DNA of 64,000 bases from JADGRF01 sp035274465. Its GTDB lineage: Bacteria; Myxococcota_A; Polyangia; Polyangiales; JAFGIB01. Made by a program: the position numbers and the translations under genes. The stretch covers positions 11,069 to 75,068 of the forward strand of contig DATEOF010000101.1 in NCBI GenBank assembly GCA_035274465.1. The letters run 5' to 3'. Under the pieces are notes generated by a model, which did no database searches, was not told the origin of the DNA, and saw only the letters and a list, made by a program, of their open reading frames with translations. Positions 7,707 to 16,938 of the stretch are shown one piece after another (positions within the stretch are counted from its first letter, which is position 1; every line of letters begins with the position of its first letter).

Positions 7707-8705
7707 TCACAGCGGCTTGAGGAACAGCGGTGAGAGCGCCTCGGCAGACTCGCCGCCGCCGCCACTTCGCACGTACTTGATCTTCGCTTTGGCTTGGACC
7801 GCTCCGCCGGATTCGCTGTAAGGACCGCCGACGCTGACTTCCTCGCTTCCAACGCCGATCACGACCTTGGCGACGCCGCCGACGACCGGCCAGGTCGAGT
7901 TGAAAGAACCTGTACCGGACTGCATCCCGGAGGACGAAGCGCAAGTCGTGTTGCCGACCATGGCCTGGACCGGAACGGAGTAGCGCATGCCGCTGACGCG
8001 CAACGTCCCCGGAGCCGAGTCCTGCAGCGACGAGATGTCCATCTCCACCGTGGCATTCCAGCTCACGTTCCACTGACAACGGTCACCGGAGGGTGTGTCG
8101 CTGTAGATCGTGTACGTGCCCATGGTGAACCCGCCCGTGTAGACGCGGCGCGTCACCACGTTCAGCGTGATCGTCAGGTTGACGGCAGGTGCCCCCGGCG
8201 CGCTCGCACGCAGCTCCATCTGATTCGTGTGCTGCGGCTGGTTCCGGGGAGTCTTGAAGTTGATCGAAAAATAGTTGGCGTCGGCCGCGACCGTCTTCGC
8301 ACTGAACTCGGCTTCGAGTCCGGGTGGCGCACCGACGAGGTCGACCGAGATCGGCCCCTTGAACCCATTGCTTCGCGCGACCTTCACGCCGAGCAAGTGT
8401 TGCTCGAGTTGCCGCATCGTGAGCGTCGTGACGTCCGGCGTCAGGGTGAACGTCCCGCTGCCATTCTGACCGGCAGCTCCGCCCGCCCCACCGGCGCCGG
8501 CGACACCCAGCGTGCCGGCCTGGCCACTGCCACCGAGTCCTGCGGAAGCGTAGGAGCCAGCAGTACTGCCGCCTGCGCCTCCCATGGCTCCACCATCCAC
8601 CTCGTTGCCACCTCCGGTACCGTCCGCATCGGGTTCGGGACCACAACCGACATCGAACAACACCATAGCTCCAAGCAAGACCGTGTAAGCCTTCGTGCGC
8701 GACAC
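7707..8705 (-). CDS. Secreted Gly-rich-linker lipoprotein, unknown function
   Basis: A 332-aa lipoprotein: signal peptide with lipobox LFDVGC, then a Gly/Ala/Ser-rich low-complexity linker (about 30-85) of the kind common in Polyangiales surface proteins, then a beta-rich C-terminal region. No known enzymatic motif was recognised; DVTTLTMRQLEQHLLGVKV starts the folded part. Convergent to the TolC gene with a 13-bp gap, so not part of the export operon. A cell-surface binding or structural role is a guess only. Confidence 0.6.
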   Translation of the reverse strand: MSRTKAYTVLLGAMVLFDVGCGPEPDADGTGGGNEVDGGAMGGAGGSTAGSYASAGLGGSGQAGTLGVAGAGGAGGAAGQNGSGTFTLTPDVTTLTMRQLEQHLLGVKVARSNGFKGPISVDLVGAPPGLEAEFSAKTVAADANYFSINFKTPRNQPQHTNQMELRASAPGAPAVNLTITLNVVTRRVYTGGFTMGTYTIYSDTPSGDRCQWNVSWNATVEMDISSLQDSAPGTLRVSGMRYSVPVQAMVGNTTCASSSGMQSGTGSFNSTWPVVGGVAKVVIGVGSEEVSVGGPYSESGGAVQAKAKIKYVRSGGGGESAEALSPLFLKPL

Positions 8706-8941
8706 CCACTACTCCTTGGTCAGCGCCAGCTGCGCGCTTCACGGTGCTCGCATCCGCTGCCTGTTTCCTCGATCGTGCCTTGCGGCTCGTCGCGCCGGCC
8801 ATAGGGAATTCCTTGCGCGCGCTGTGTGAGCTCGTAGCGCTCGGTATGCGTCCGCGTAGAGCTGCGCACCGCCCAGCGGCTAGCAGCCTACGCTATAGCG
8901 CGCCAGCGTGTGACGATCGTAGGGTAGTTAAGAAGTTTCGA

Positions 8942-10033
8942 ATGTCCTCAGCGCCACGCGACCCGATCGCCTTCGTCGAAGCCTGTTACGACCTGCATGT
9001 GGGCGAACTCGAGTGGCTACGCGCCATTGCCGAGGCTGCGCGTCCGCTGATGCGAGCGCGGACGGTCATCGCCTATCACGTCGACTTCACCCAAGCGGGA
9101 CTGCGCATCGAGCACGGTGCCGCTCAGTTCGGCGATGGCGATGGCGACGTGGCTGCGCGCATCACGGCAATGGGTGCGTGCTACGACCGGTGCCGCAATG
9201 GTACGGCAGGTGTCGTCGATCGATTGAAGTACAGATTGCACGAGAAGGGCATGCGGGCGCAGGTGGCCGAAGCGGCCGATCGCCTGCTCCTGTCGGAGAT
9301 CAAGACGCCGGTGCCGCGCTGGGTCTACACGCTGGGGGTGCCGGGCATACGCGACCTGTTCTTCATGCTCAACCACCACGTCGATGGAAACGGCCTGACG
9401 TACGTGGTCGGCTCGCTCCCCGAGCGCGGCGAGCTGCGCCCGGCCGAGCGCGCGATGTTTCTGCGGCTTGGTGCACACCTCAAGGCGGGGTTTCGCTTGC
9501 GACGCCGGCTACCGGACCAGCTGCGCTCACTCGAAGCGCCCGAACACGGAGCCGTGCTCGATGGCGCGGGTGCGCTCGTCCACGCCGAGGGCGACGCGCG
9601 TGATCCCGAGACGCGAGCGCTCCTCGCGCAGCGCGCTCGAGAGATCGATCAGGCGCGGACGCGCAGCGGGGGACGCGATGAACGCGCGCTGGAGGTCTGG
9701 CAAGGCCTGGTCAACGGACGCTGGTCCCTGGTCGAACGGTTCGACGCCGACGGCAAGCGCTTCATGCTCGCGCACAAGAACCCCGAAACGATCACGGACC
9801 CGCGCGGTCTCACCGAGCTCGAAGCGCGTGTCGCGCGACTCGCCGTTCGCGGCTACTCCGACAAGCTCATCGCCTATCACCTCGGCGTCGCCGAGGGCAC
9901 AGTCTCGTCACAGCTCTCGCGAGCCCTGCGCAAGCTCGGTATCGACGGCCGCGTCGACCTGGTGCGCCTGTTCGGCCCCGGCAACTCGTTCGAGAGCCTG
10001 GCGCCGTCGAGCAAACGCGAGCCCGCGGCGTGA
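8942..10033 (+). CDS. LuxR-type HTH transcriptional regulator with unknown sensor domain
   Basis: A 363-aa regulator. The C-terminal LuxR/GerE-type helix-turn-helix (about 293-348; LTELEARVARLAVRGYSDKL, then AYHLGVAEGTVSSQLSRALR) should bind DNA. The N-terminal 280 residues resemble a GAF/PAS-like sensor (RARTVIAYHVDF, GLRIEHGA) but cannot be assigned to a family by eye. The ATG at 8942 is preferred; the open frame extends upstream to 8744 without a plausible signal. The stop overlaps the GTG of the next LuxR gene, so the two are probably co-translated. Confidence 0.75.
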   Translation: MSSAPRDPIAFVEACYDLHVGELEWLRAIAEAARPLMRARTVIAYHVDFTQAGLRIEHGAAQFGDGDGDVAARITAMGACYDRCRNGTAGVVDRLKYRLHEKGMRAQVAEAADRLLLSEIKTPVPRWVYTLGVPGIRDLFFMLNHHVDGNGLTYVVGSLPERGELRPAERAMFLRLGAHLKAGFRLRRRLPDQLRSLEAPEHGAVLDGAGALVHAEGDARDPETRALLAQRAREIDQARTRSGGRDERALEVWQGLVNGRWSLVERFDADGKRFMLAHKNPETITDPRGLTELEARVARLAVRGYSDKLIAYHLGVAEGTVSSQLSRALRKLGIDGRVDLVRLFGPGNSFESLAPSSKREPAA

Positions 10034-10350
10034 AGAAACGCTCGGCGGATCACGACACGTTCCCGATGCCCGCGGGTGCCCAGGTCGAGTACCTGACGCC
10101 CGAGCTGGCGCTGCTGTCGTTTCCCGTTCGCGAAGCGAAGATCCCCGAGGCACTGACGGTCGCAGAACAGGACGTGGCATTGCAGGTCTACGCCGGGGCG
10201 ACGAACAAGGAGATCGCCGAAGCTCGCGGGGTCAGCCCGAAGACCATCGGCAATCAGCTCGAGTCGATCTATCGAAAACTGGGTGTGACGTCGCGAGCGG
10301 AGCTGGTGCTGCGCCTGCGTGGCAAGCACAGCATCACGCCACCGCGTTGA
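10030..10350 (+). CDS. Small LuxR-type HTH protein
   Basis: A 106-aa protein that is little more than a LuxR/GerE HTH: LTVAEQDVALQVYAGATNKE, then IAEARGVSPKTIGNQLESIY and RKLGVTSRAELVLRL (about 43-97). It starts at a GTG overlapping the stop of the preceding LuxR gene (GTGA). Without a sensor or receiver it may form heterodimers with its neighbour or act constitutively. The pair lies about 2.3 kb downstream of the peptide-export operon; regulation of that operon is possible but unproven. Confidence 0.75.
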   Translation: MKKRSADHDTFPMPAGAQVEYLTPELALLSFPVREAKIPEALTVAEQDVALQVYAGATNKEIAEARGVSPKTIGNQLESIYRKLGVTSRAELVLRLRGKHSITPPR

Positions 10351-10450
10351 GCCACGTCCTAAGGGATCTACCTATTCCCTCTCGCGCGCAACTCGATGAC
10401 GATCGAAACAGGTCTTTGACCTTTGCTCTTGCCAACCATGGAGTGTGTCG

Positions 10451-10735
10451 ATGCGACGATTGGGCTGTATCTGTGCGGTGATGCTCGGACTCGTGCTCGG
10501 TGCCTGCGGCGATTCTGCCGCGGACCAGTGCAAGGCTTACTACGAGGCGATGTGCTCGAAGGTAAGTGAGTGCGGGGGTGGCGACAAGGCGCAATGCCTC
10601 TCGGCATCGGAGGGCGCATGCGATGACGTGTCCGAGGTTCACGGCGATGCCGACGCGTGCATCGACGGCGTCGAATCCATGAGCTGTGAAGACTTCACGA
10701 CCGGCAATCTGCCGAGCGCTTGCAGCGCCGACTGA
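10451..10735 (+). CDS. Small Cys-rich lipoprotein
   Basis: A 94-aa exported lipoprotein. Signal peptide with lipobox VLGAC-G, then a short region with about eight cysteines (QCKAYYEAMCSKVSECGGG, ACIDGVESMSCEDF) suggesting disulfides. GGAG lies 7 nt before the ATG at 10451, so that start is preferred to the GTG at 10445. Small Cys-patterned lipoproteins are common in myxobacteria; function unknown. A strong hairpin follows the stop. Confidence 0.65.
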   Translation: MRRLGCICAVMLGLVLGACGDSAADQCKAYYEAMCSKVSECGGGDKAQCLSASEGACDDVSEVHGDADACIDGVESMSCEDFTTGNLPSACSAD

Positions 10736-10752
10736 TATTGCAGACGGCCCAC

Positions 10753-10783
10753 CTGGCACCTCAGGAATCGCCTGAGGTGTCAG
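10753..10783 (+). terminator. 13-bp hairpin after small lipoprotein gene
   Basis: CTGGCACCTCAGG pairs with CCTGAGGTGTCAG (one G-T wobble) around the 5-nt loop AATCG. It begins 18 nt after the stop of the small lipoprotein gene. Very stable but without a U-tract, so it is either a Rho-assisted terminator or a 3' RNA stabiliser. Confidence 0.65.
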
Positions 10784-10959
10784 CCGCGGGTCATCTCCGC
10801 GCTCGATTCGCCTCGAGGGGGTGGACCGCTTCAGGCTAGCCGCCGTGGGTCGCGTCCACGGACCTTCGTGCGCTCGGTTCATTCGCATTGCCCACGGTCC
10901 CTGACGGCGGGACAATCCGTGATTCCGCTCACCACCGCTGACTCTGGGAGGCGCCGGAC

Positions 10960-11637
10960 ATGGAACGACGAACTCACTACATGGTTCTCGGTGTGTCGCA
11001 TGCCGAGAGTACGCGAGCCATTCGTGCTGCCTATCGCGACCTCGCCAGGCAGCGGCCGATGGGCATCGTGGGAGCGGCGGCTGATCGCGAATTTCGAGAG
11101 CTGACGCACGCCCACGACGTGTTGTCCGATGGCCAGCGTCGCCGCACCTACGACGACGATCTGATGCGCGAGGTGGACGGCGAAGTGATCGGCGAGCACG
11201 AGGCTCTGAGCGGTCCGCTGCTCGCTACGCGGCTGCGAATTTTCGCGAACCAAGACACCATCCGGCCCTCGTTCGAGGCGATGCACGAGCGCTTGGCCCG
11301 GAACTATACGCAGATCGGTGTGCCGAAGGCCGAGCGACCTGCAGGGCTCAACGTCGAGGTGCTTCTGACGCCGGCTGAAGCCGCCCATGGCTGCGTCGTG
11401 CCAGTAGGTATTCCGACGTTCGCGCGCTGTCCGCTGTGCCGAGGCTCCGGACACGATTGGTTGTCACCGTGCATGCGCTGCGAAGGAGCAGGCGTGATCG
11501 AGCACGAGCAAGAGCTCCGTCTTCGCATCCCTGCGATGTTGCGTTCTGGTTCGGTGATCGAGGTTGCGCTCGATCCACTCGGCATCCGCAATTTCTATCT
11601 GCGGCTCCATGTCTTCGTCGAGATGCCACCGGTCTGA
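10960..11637 (+). CDS. DnaJ-like protein with degenerate J-domain (no HPD) and reduced zinc finger
   Basis: A 225-aa protein laid out like a shortened DnaJ. Residues 1-68 align with a J-domain (HYMVLGVSHAESTRAIRAAY, HAHDVLSDGQRRRTYDDD), but the KYHPD core is replaced by RQRPM, so the His and Asp needed to stimulate DnaK ATPase are missing. A zinc-finger-like part has only two CxxCxGxG motifs (CPLCRGSG, CMRCEGAG) instead of four, followed by a DnaJ C-terminal substrate-binding-like segment. GGGAGG lies upstream of the ATG. Possibly a substrate binder that no longer recruits Hsp70; that is inference. Confidence 0.75.
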   Translation: MERRTHYMVLGVSHAESTRAIRAAYRDLARQRPMGIVGAAADREFRELTHAHDVLSDGQRRRTYDDDLMREVDGEVIGEHEALSGPLLATRLRIFANQDTIRPSFEAMHERLARNYTQIGVPKAERPAGLNVEVLLTPAEAAHGCVVPVGIPTFARCPLCRGSGHDWLSPCMRCEGAGVIEHEQELRLRIPAMLRSGSVIEVALDPLGIRNFYLRLHVFVEMPPV

Positions 11638-11706
11638 TGGCCTGATTCGTTCCCACGAGATCGCGCTCGGCTTGACGCGGCTACGGCGCGAACGCGAAGA
11701 GCGTGA

Positions 11707-12555
11707 CTACGTCGCCCAGATGCGCGGTGGATGGGCAGGTTGGGCGTGCAGCAAGGGGCGCAGGGCCTGCCAGATGCGTGCGAAGCAGGCTCGGGCTTGT
11801 TCGGTGCTGGGCCCGAGGTAGCGAGCCACGCACAGCTCGCCCATGCAGCTGATGGCTGCATGGGCCGGCTGGGCGACTTCGCCGAGCGCCTCGCGCAGCT
11901 CGGGTAGGTGCGCGGTCAGATCGCGGCCGGCGCTGAGCATGGTGCCTACCACCGGTTGGTCTTGCAGACCCCAGGGCGCGCGCAGCAAGGCACTGCCGGC
12001 GCGGTAGGTGCCTCGCTCGCAGTAGCGGAGCTCCCCATCCCTGACGAGCTCGATGCGCTGCTGGATCTCGCCGGCGTCGAAGCGCTCGTTCGAGGCGGGG
12101 CGGCCGAGGCACAGGATCTCCCAGCCCGTGTAGCGCGCGCCGGCTTCGAGCTCGATGCGGGTGTACAGCTGAGCCCGGGCCGCGCTGAAGGCGATCGTCT
12201 CCTGCGGCAGCCACTCGAGGTCGGCACCGCGCGCGACGCGCAGCGTCTGCTGCACGATCGCGGTATCGCCGCCGCTCCGGTAGAGCTTGGTGGCCGCCGG
12301 CGTGGTGATGACCGCGTGGGCGTCCGCCGCGACCTCGACGCTCAGCTCGAGCCCGTCGCCTCCGACCACGCCGCCCGGGGGGTGCAGGATGTAGACGTGG
12401 CAGACGCCGCTCGGCTCCGGATAGAACGGCCGCTGCACGCGCAGGGGACCCCAGTGCTTGCGATGCACGAGCTCCGTGCGCCCCGCGTGGGGCTCGAAGC
12501 CCAGCGCCAGCCTGGCTTGCCAGCCGGTTCGGTTCAGCTCGATCGTCGTGTCCAC
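11707..12555 (-). CDS. ureD: Urease accessory protein UreD
   Basis: A 282-aa UreD/UreH family protein, normally the scaffold that binds apo-urease with UreF and UreG for nickel insertion. The family pattern is clear: HPPGGVVGGDGLELSVEV, TTPAATKLYRS, LEWLPQETIAF and R.SALLRAPWGLQDQPV. GTG start directly follows the UrtE stop, so it belongs to the urt transcript. The gene to its left is convergent, so ureABC and ureEFG do not follow here as they usually do. Either urease is encoded elsewhere or this gene is a remnant; nothing in the sequence shows damage. Confidence 0.9.
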   Translation of the reverse strand: MDTTIELNRTGWQARLALGFEPHAGRTELVHRKHWGPLRVQRPFYPEPSGVCHVYILHPPGGVVGGDGLELSVEVAADAHAVITTPAATKLYRSGGDTAIVQQTLRVARGADLEWLPQETIAFSAARAQLYTRIELEAGARYTGWEILCLGRPASNERFDAGEIQQRIELVRDGELRYCERGTYRAGSALLRAPWGLQDQPVVGTMLSAGRDLTAHLPELREALGEVAQPAHAAISCMGELCVARYLGPSTEQARACFARIWQALRPLLHAQPAHPPRIWAT

Positions 12556-13245
12556 TCAGACTGCGAGATAGCGCTGGACGAGGCTGTCGTTCAAGTCGGT
12601 CATGGGCCCCCCGGCCACCGAGCGGCCGCGGTCGAGGATGGTGAAGCGTTCGGCCATCTTGCGCGCGAAGCCCAGCTTCTGCTCGACCAACAGCACCGCG
12701 ATCCCGGCTTCCTTGCGCAGCCGGGTCACCGTGTCGCCGATCTGCTGCACGATATTCGGCTGAATGCCCTCGGTCGGTTCGTCCAGGATCAACAGCTTCG
12801 GGTCGAGCGCGAGCGCGCGGCCCAGGGCGAGCTGTTGCTGCTGGCCACCCGACAGGTCGCCGCCGCGGCGGTGGAGCATCTCCTTGAGCACCGGGAACCA
12901 CTTGAAGACGCTCTCGGGGATGTCCTTGTGGCGACCGGTGACCAGGCCCACGCGCAGGTTCTCTTCCACGCTCAGCTGCGCGAAGATCTCGCGACCTTGA
13001 GGCACGTAGGCGATACCGACGCGCGGCCGCACCTCCGCAGCGCGCCCGACCAGCTCCTTGCCTTCGAACTTCACGCTGCCCGACTTCGCCTTGAGCAGGC
13101 CCATGATCACGCGCATCAGCGTCGTCTTGCCCACGCCGTTGCGACCCATCACGCACATGCACGAGCCTTCTTCGACGTCGAACGAGACGTCCCACAGCGT
13201 GTGGCTCTGACCGTAGAACTGATTGAGGCCCTCGACGCGCAGCAT
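12556..13245 (-). CDS. urtE: Urea ABC transporter ATP-binding protein UrtE
   Basis: A 229-aa ATPase of the branched-chain amino-acid/urea transporter type (LivF-like). Walker A GRNGVGKTT, signature LSGGQQQQLALGRAL, Walker B LLILDEPTEGIQP. The tail (VQRYLAV) and the position beside UrtD and UreD identify the urea subgroup. Abuts urtD (stop then ATG) and is followed without gap by ureD. Energises urea uptake through UrtBC. Confidence 0.93.
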   Translation of the reverse strand: MLRVEGLNQFYGQSHTLWDVSFDVEEGSCMCVMGRNGVGKTTLMRVIMGLLKAKSGSVKFEGKELVGRAAEVRPRVGIAYVPQGREIFAQLSVEENLRVGLVTGRHKDIPESVFKWFPVLKEMLHRRGGDLSGGQQQQLALGRALALDPKLLILDEPTEGIQPNIVQQIGDTVTRLRKEAGIAVLLVEQKLGFARKMAERFTILDRGRSVAGGPMTDLNDSLVQRYLAV

Positions 13246-14055
13246 TCAGTGTTGCTCCTCTTTGCCCAGGTACACTTCGATGACCTTCGAATCGGCCTGC
13301 ACTTCGTCCATCGTGCCTTCCGAGAGCACGCGGCCCTCGTGCAGCACCGTCACCTTGTTGGCGATGCCGCGCACGAAGTCCATGTCGTGCTCGACCACCA
13401 CCACGGTGTGCTCGCCCGCGAGCGACACCAACAGCTCCGCGGTGCGATCCATCTCGCGGTGCGTCATGCCCGCGACAGGCTCGTCGACCAGCAGCACCTT
13501 CGGGTCCTGCACCAACAGCATGCCGATCTCGAGCCACTGCTTCTGGCCGTGTGCGAGCAGGCCTGCCGGGTAGTCCCTGCGGTCCTTCAGGTTGATCGTC
13601 TCGAGCGCCGACTCGATGCGGTCGCGCTGCTCACCGGCGAGCTGCCAGAACAACGACTTGAATACGCCCTTGTTGGCCTTGAGCGCGAGCTCGAGGTTCT
13701 GGAAGACCGTCAGGTTCTCGAACACGGTCGGGCGCTGGAACTTACGCCCGATGCCCAGCGTCGCGATCTCGGACTCGCTGCGCTGGGTGAGCTCGATCGA
13801 TTGGCCGAACATGTAGACGTGGCCGCTGTCCGGGCGCGTCTTGCCGGTGATCACATCCATCATCGTGGTCTTGCCCGCGCCGTTCGGGCCGATGATGCAG
13901 CGCAGCTCGCCCGGGTCGAGCACGAGCGTGAGGTTGGTCAGCGCCTTGAAGCCTTCGAAGCTGACGCTGATGTTGTCGACCCAGAGGATCGCCTTCTCGT
14001 TCAAGCCCGGGCGCGGCTCGGTCGCAGGCGTGGAGTGGATGATCGGCTCGGTCAT
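13246..14055 (-). CDS. urtD: Urea ABC transporter ATP-binding protein UrtD
   Basis: A 269-aa LivG-like ATPase: Walker A GPNGAGKTTMMD, Walker B VLLVDEPVAGMT, and the MTHREMDRTAELL pattern of UrtD. A 20-residue N-terminal extension precedes the ABC domain. Its ATG overlaps the urtC stop (ATGA), implying coupled translation. Pairs with UrtE as the second ATPase of the urea permease. Confidence 0.94.
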   Translation of the reverse strand: MTEPIIHSTPATEPRPGLNEKAILWVDNISVSFEGFKALTNLTLVLDPGELRCIIGPNGAGKTTMMDVITGKTRPDSGHVYMFGQSIELTQRSESEIATLGIGRKFQRPTVFENLTVFQNLELALKANKGVFKSLFWQLAGEQRDRIESALETINLKDRRDYPAGLLAHGQKQWLEIGMLLVQDPKVLLVDEPVAGMTHREMDRTAELLVSLAGEHTVVVVEHDMDFVRGIANKVTVLHEGRVLSEGTMDEVQADSKVIEVYLGKEEQH

Positions 14056-15191
14056 GTGGGGCTCGGCACGTTCTTCTCGTTGAGAGTCTCGGCAACTTCA
14101 GGCTCTTCGGCGGGTGCGACTTCGGGCTCACCCGCCTTCGCCGCCGACTTGCCGCGCGCACGCATGAGGCCCGCCACGCCTTCGGGCAGGAACAAGGTCA
14201 CCAGGATGAACACCGCGCCGAGCGCGAATAGCCAGGCGTCGGGATAGGCCGCGGTCAACCAGCTCTTCATGCCGTTGACCATGAACGCGCCGATCACGCC
14301 GCCGACCAGCGTCGAGCGCCCGCCGACCGCGACCCAGATCGCGATCTCGATCGAGTTCGCCGGCGCGAGCTCGCTCGGGTTGATGATGCCGACCTGCGGC
14401 ACGTACAGCGCGCCCGCGATGCCGCACAGCACGGCCGACATCGTCCAGGCGAACAGCTTGTAGCCGAGCGGGTTGTAGCCCGAGAACATCACGCGGCCCT
14501 CGGCGTCGCGCACCGCGAGCAGCACGCGCCCGAGCTTGCTCGTGACCACGAAGCGGCACGCCAGATAGCCGAGCACGAGCGCGATCCCCGAGGCTACGTA
14601 GAGCGCAACCTTTGTCGAGTGCTCCGCCAGCGGATGACCGAGCAGGCGCTTGAAGTCGGTCAAGCCGTTGTTGCCGCCGAAGCCCGTGTCGTTGCGGAAC
14701 ATCAGCAGCATGAACGCGTACGTCAGCGCCTGCGTGATGATCGAGAAGTACACGCCCTTGATGCGCGAGCGGAAGGCAAAGAAGCCGAACAGCAGCGCGA
14801 GCAAACCCGGCACGAGCACGACCATGGCCATCGCGAAGCCGAAGTTGTCGAAGCCGTGCCAGTACCAGGGCAGCTCCTTCCAATCCAAGAACACCATGAA
14901 GTCGGGCAGCTCGGAGCGGTACACGCCCTCCTTGCCGATCGAGCGCATCAGGTACATGCCCATCGCGTAGCCGCCGAGCGAGAAGAACACGGCGTGGCCG
15001 AGGCTCAGCACGCCCGTGTAGCCCCACACCAGATCCATCGCGACGGCGACCAGCGCGAAGCACAGGAACTTTCCGAGCAGCGGCAAGAAGTGTTCGGGCA
15101 GCGGCAACGCGGGCACGCTCATCACGACCACGACGGCCGCGAGCAGACCCAGCCACTGCGAACGCGTATGGAGACTCAGCAGGGTTTTCAT
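14052..15191 (-). CDS. urtC: Urea ABC transporter permease UrtC
   Basis: A 379-aa LivM-type permease with about ten membrane helices. The segment LVWGYTGVLSLGHAVFFSLG is typical of the LivM/UrtC family, as is the GGRSTLVGGVIGA loop. The C-terminus carries an extra acidic/Ala-Glu tail of about 30 residues. AGGA lies upstream of the ATG. Forms the transmembrane channel with UrtB. Confidence 0.94.
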   Translation of the reverse strand: MKTLLSLHTRSQWLGLLAAVVVVMSVPALPLPEHFLPLLGKFLCFALVAVAMDLVWGYTGVLSLGHAVFFSLGGYAMGMYLMRSIGKEGVYRSELPDFMVFLDWKELPWYWHGFDNFGFAMAMVVLVPGLLALLFGFFAFRSRIKGVYFSIITQALTYAFMLLMFRNDTGFGGNNGLTDFKRLLGHPLAEHSTKVALYVASGIALVLGYLACRFVVTSKLGRVLLAVRDAEGRVMFSGYNPLGYKLFAWTMSAVLCGIAGALYVPQVGIINPSELAPANSIEIAIWVAVGGRSTLVGGVIGAFMVNGMKSWLTAAYPDAWLFALGAVFILVTLFLPEGVAGLMRARGKSAAKAGEPEVAPAEEPEVAETLNEKNVPSPT

Positions 15192-15206
15192 GGGATGAGT
15201 TCCTGG

Positions 15207-16829
15207 TTAGCTCTCCGCCGAACGACCCTTGAGCGCGAACAGGCCCTGCGGTCGGCGTTGAATGAACAGCACGACGAACACCAGCACGAAGATCTTGCCG
15301 AGCACGGCGCCTGCGAACGGCTCGAGCACCTTGTTGATCGTGCCCAGACCGATCGCCGCCACGATGCTACCCGCGATCTTGCCCACCCCACCCACGACCA
15401 CGACCATGAACGAGTCCACGATGTACAGCTGGCCCAGCTCCGGGCCGACGTTGCCGATCTGCGAGAGCGCCACGCCACCGAGCCCAGCCAGGCCCGAGCC
15501 CAGACCGAACGTCAGCATGTCGATGCGCTTGGTAGCGATGCCCATGCAGGCAGCCATCGCGCGGTTCTGCGTGATCGCGCGCACCTGCAGACCGAGGCTC
15601 GTGCGGCGCAGCAGCCAGGCCACGAACAACACCACCGCGGTCACGAACAGGATCGTCGCCACGCGGTTGTAGGGCAGCACGACGCCCGCCATCAACTCGA
15701 AGCCACCCGAGAGCCAGCTGGGGTTTGCGACTGCGACGTTCTGCGCGCCGAAGATCAGGCGCACGATCTGGATCAGGATCAGCGAGATGCCCCAGGTCGA
15801 GAGCAGCGTCTCGAGCGGCCGGCCATACAGGAAGCGGATCACGCTGCGCTCGAGCGCCATGCCCACCAGCATGCAGACGGTGAACGCCAGCGGCACCGCC
15901 AGCAGCAAGTACCAGTTGAGCGCGTTCGGCAAATACCTCTGGAACAAGAGCTGCGCGACGTACGTGCTGTACGCGCCGAGCATCAGCATCTCGCCGTGCG
16001 CCATGTTGATCACGCGCATCAGGCCGAAGGTCACCGCCAGACCGATCGCCGCCAACAGCAGCACCGAGCCCAGGCTCAAGCCGTAGAACAGGTCGCGCAC
16101 GATGCGCGCCCAGAGCTCGTGCGTCTCGATCGAGCTGAGCGCGGCCTTGGCGGCCTCACGCACCTGCTCGTTCTTCTCCTTGAACGCCCCACCGCTGTCT
16201 TTCTCGAGCACGCCGGACAGCTGCGTCTTGAACGCGATGTCCTTGCTGTCTGCCATGGCATTGATGGCCGAGATGCGGCGCGCGGGATCGGCGCTGCCGA
16301 AGTCCACCTGCGCCAGGGACTGCTTGAGCGAGGCCTTCACCGCCGCGTCGGTCTCCTTGTCGAGCGCGGCGCGCATGGCCGGCGCCAGCTTCTCGTCGAG
16401 CGCCTTGTTCAACGTCTCTGCGGCTTCGAGGCGCACCGCCGGATCCTTCGACCGCAGCTGTAGCTCGGCCAACGCCGGAGCGAGTTGTCGGCGCAGCACG
16501 TTGTTCACGGTTACGCTGCGCAGCGAGGCCTTCTCCGCCGCTACGGGCTTGCCGCTGAGCGGGTCGGTGAAGCCTGCGTCGGTGGCGATCAGCAGCTCGC
16601 CGTGCACATCCGCGCGCAGCTTGCCGTCGCGCAGCGCGACCAGAACCGCCATAGCGGCGGGCTCTTCGCGCCTGCCGAGGTTGCTGATCGCCTCGCCCAT
16701 GGCCGCGCGATCATCCGAGGCGAGCTTGCGCAACACACCGCCGAGCTCGCCGCCGTCAGCAGCAACCAGCTGCGAGACTCCGAGCACGAAGCCCAGGGCA
16801 CACAGCGCACGCGCAACACGGCTCGACAT
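15207..16829 (-). CDS. urtB: Urea ABC transporter permease UrtB with N-terminal extension
   Basis: A 540-aa LivH-type permease. Membrane helices begin near residue 238 (LFYGLSLGSVLLLAAIGLAV), with the MRVINMAHGEMLMLGAYSTY motif and GVGKIAGSIVAAIGLG. The first 235 residues are a signal peptide plus a periplasmic helical-repeat region (VRLEAAETLNKALDEK; repeated Ala-rich helices), an extension also known from other UrtB proteins. The ATG at 16829 has AGGAGAG just upstream and is preferred to the frame's upstream end at 16907. Confidence 0.93.
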   Translation of the reverse strand: MSSRVARALCALGFVLGVSQLVAADGGELGGVLRKLASDDRAAMGEAISNLGRREEPAAMAVLVALRDGKLRADVHGELLIATDAGFTDPLSGKPVAAEKASLRSVTVNNVLRRQLAPALAELQLRSKDPAVRLEAAETLNKALDEKLAPAMRAALDKETDAAVKASLKQSLAQVDFGSADPARRISAINAMADSKDIAFKTQLSGVLEKDSGGAFKEKNEQVREAAKAALSSIETHELWARIVRDLFYGLSLGSVLLLAAIGLAVTFGLMRVINMAHGEMLMLGAYSTYVAQLLFQRYLPNALNWYLLLAVPLAFTVCMLVGMALERSVIRFLYGRPLETLLSTWGISLILIQIVRLIFGAQNVAVANPSWLSGGFELMAGVVLPYNRVATILFVTAVVLFVAWLLRRTSLGLQVRAITQNRAMAACMGIATKRIDMLTFGLGSGLAGLGGVALSQIGNVGPELGQLYIVDSFMVVVVGGVGKIAGSIVAAIGLGTINKVLEPFAGAVLGKIFVLVFVVLFIQRRPQGLFALKGRSAES

Positions 16830-16938
16830 ATCTGTCTCTCCTGCGGCGCCGCCGCTGGTCTTCTTCAGATAAGCAAACAAAGGGGTCGAGGAGGGCTGCC
16901 GATACAAAAGCAGCCGCTCCCCGACCTAAGCTCAAACG

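Noticed and set aside
11908..16463. Very long plus-strand open frames (779 and 614 codons)
   Set aside because: They lie antisense to urtB-ureD, have shadow composition rich in Arg/His/Glu and no domain. High GC removes stops on the opposite strand.
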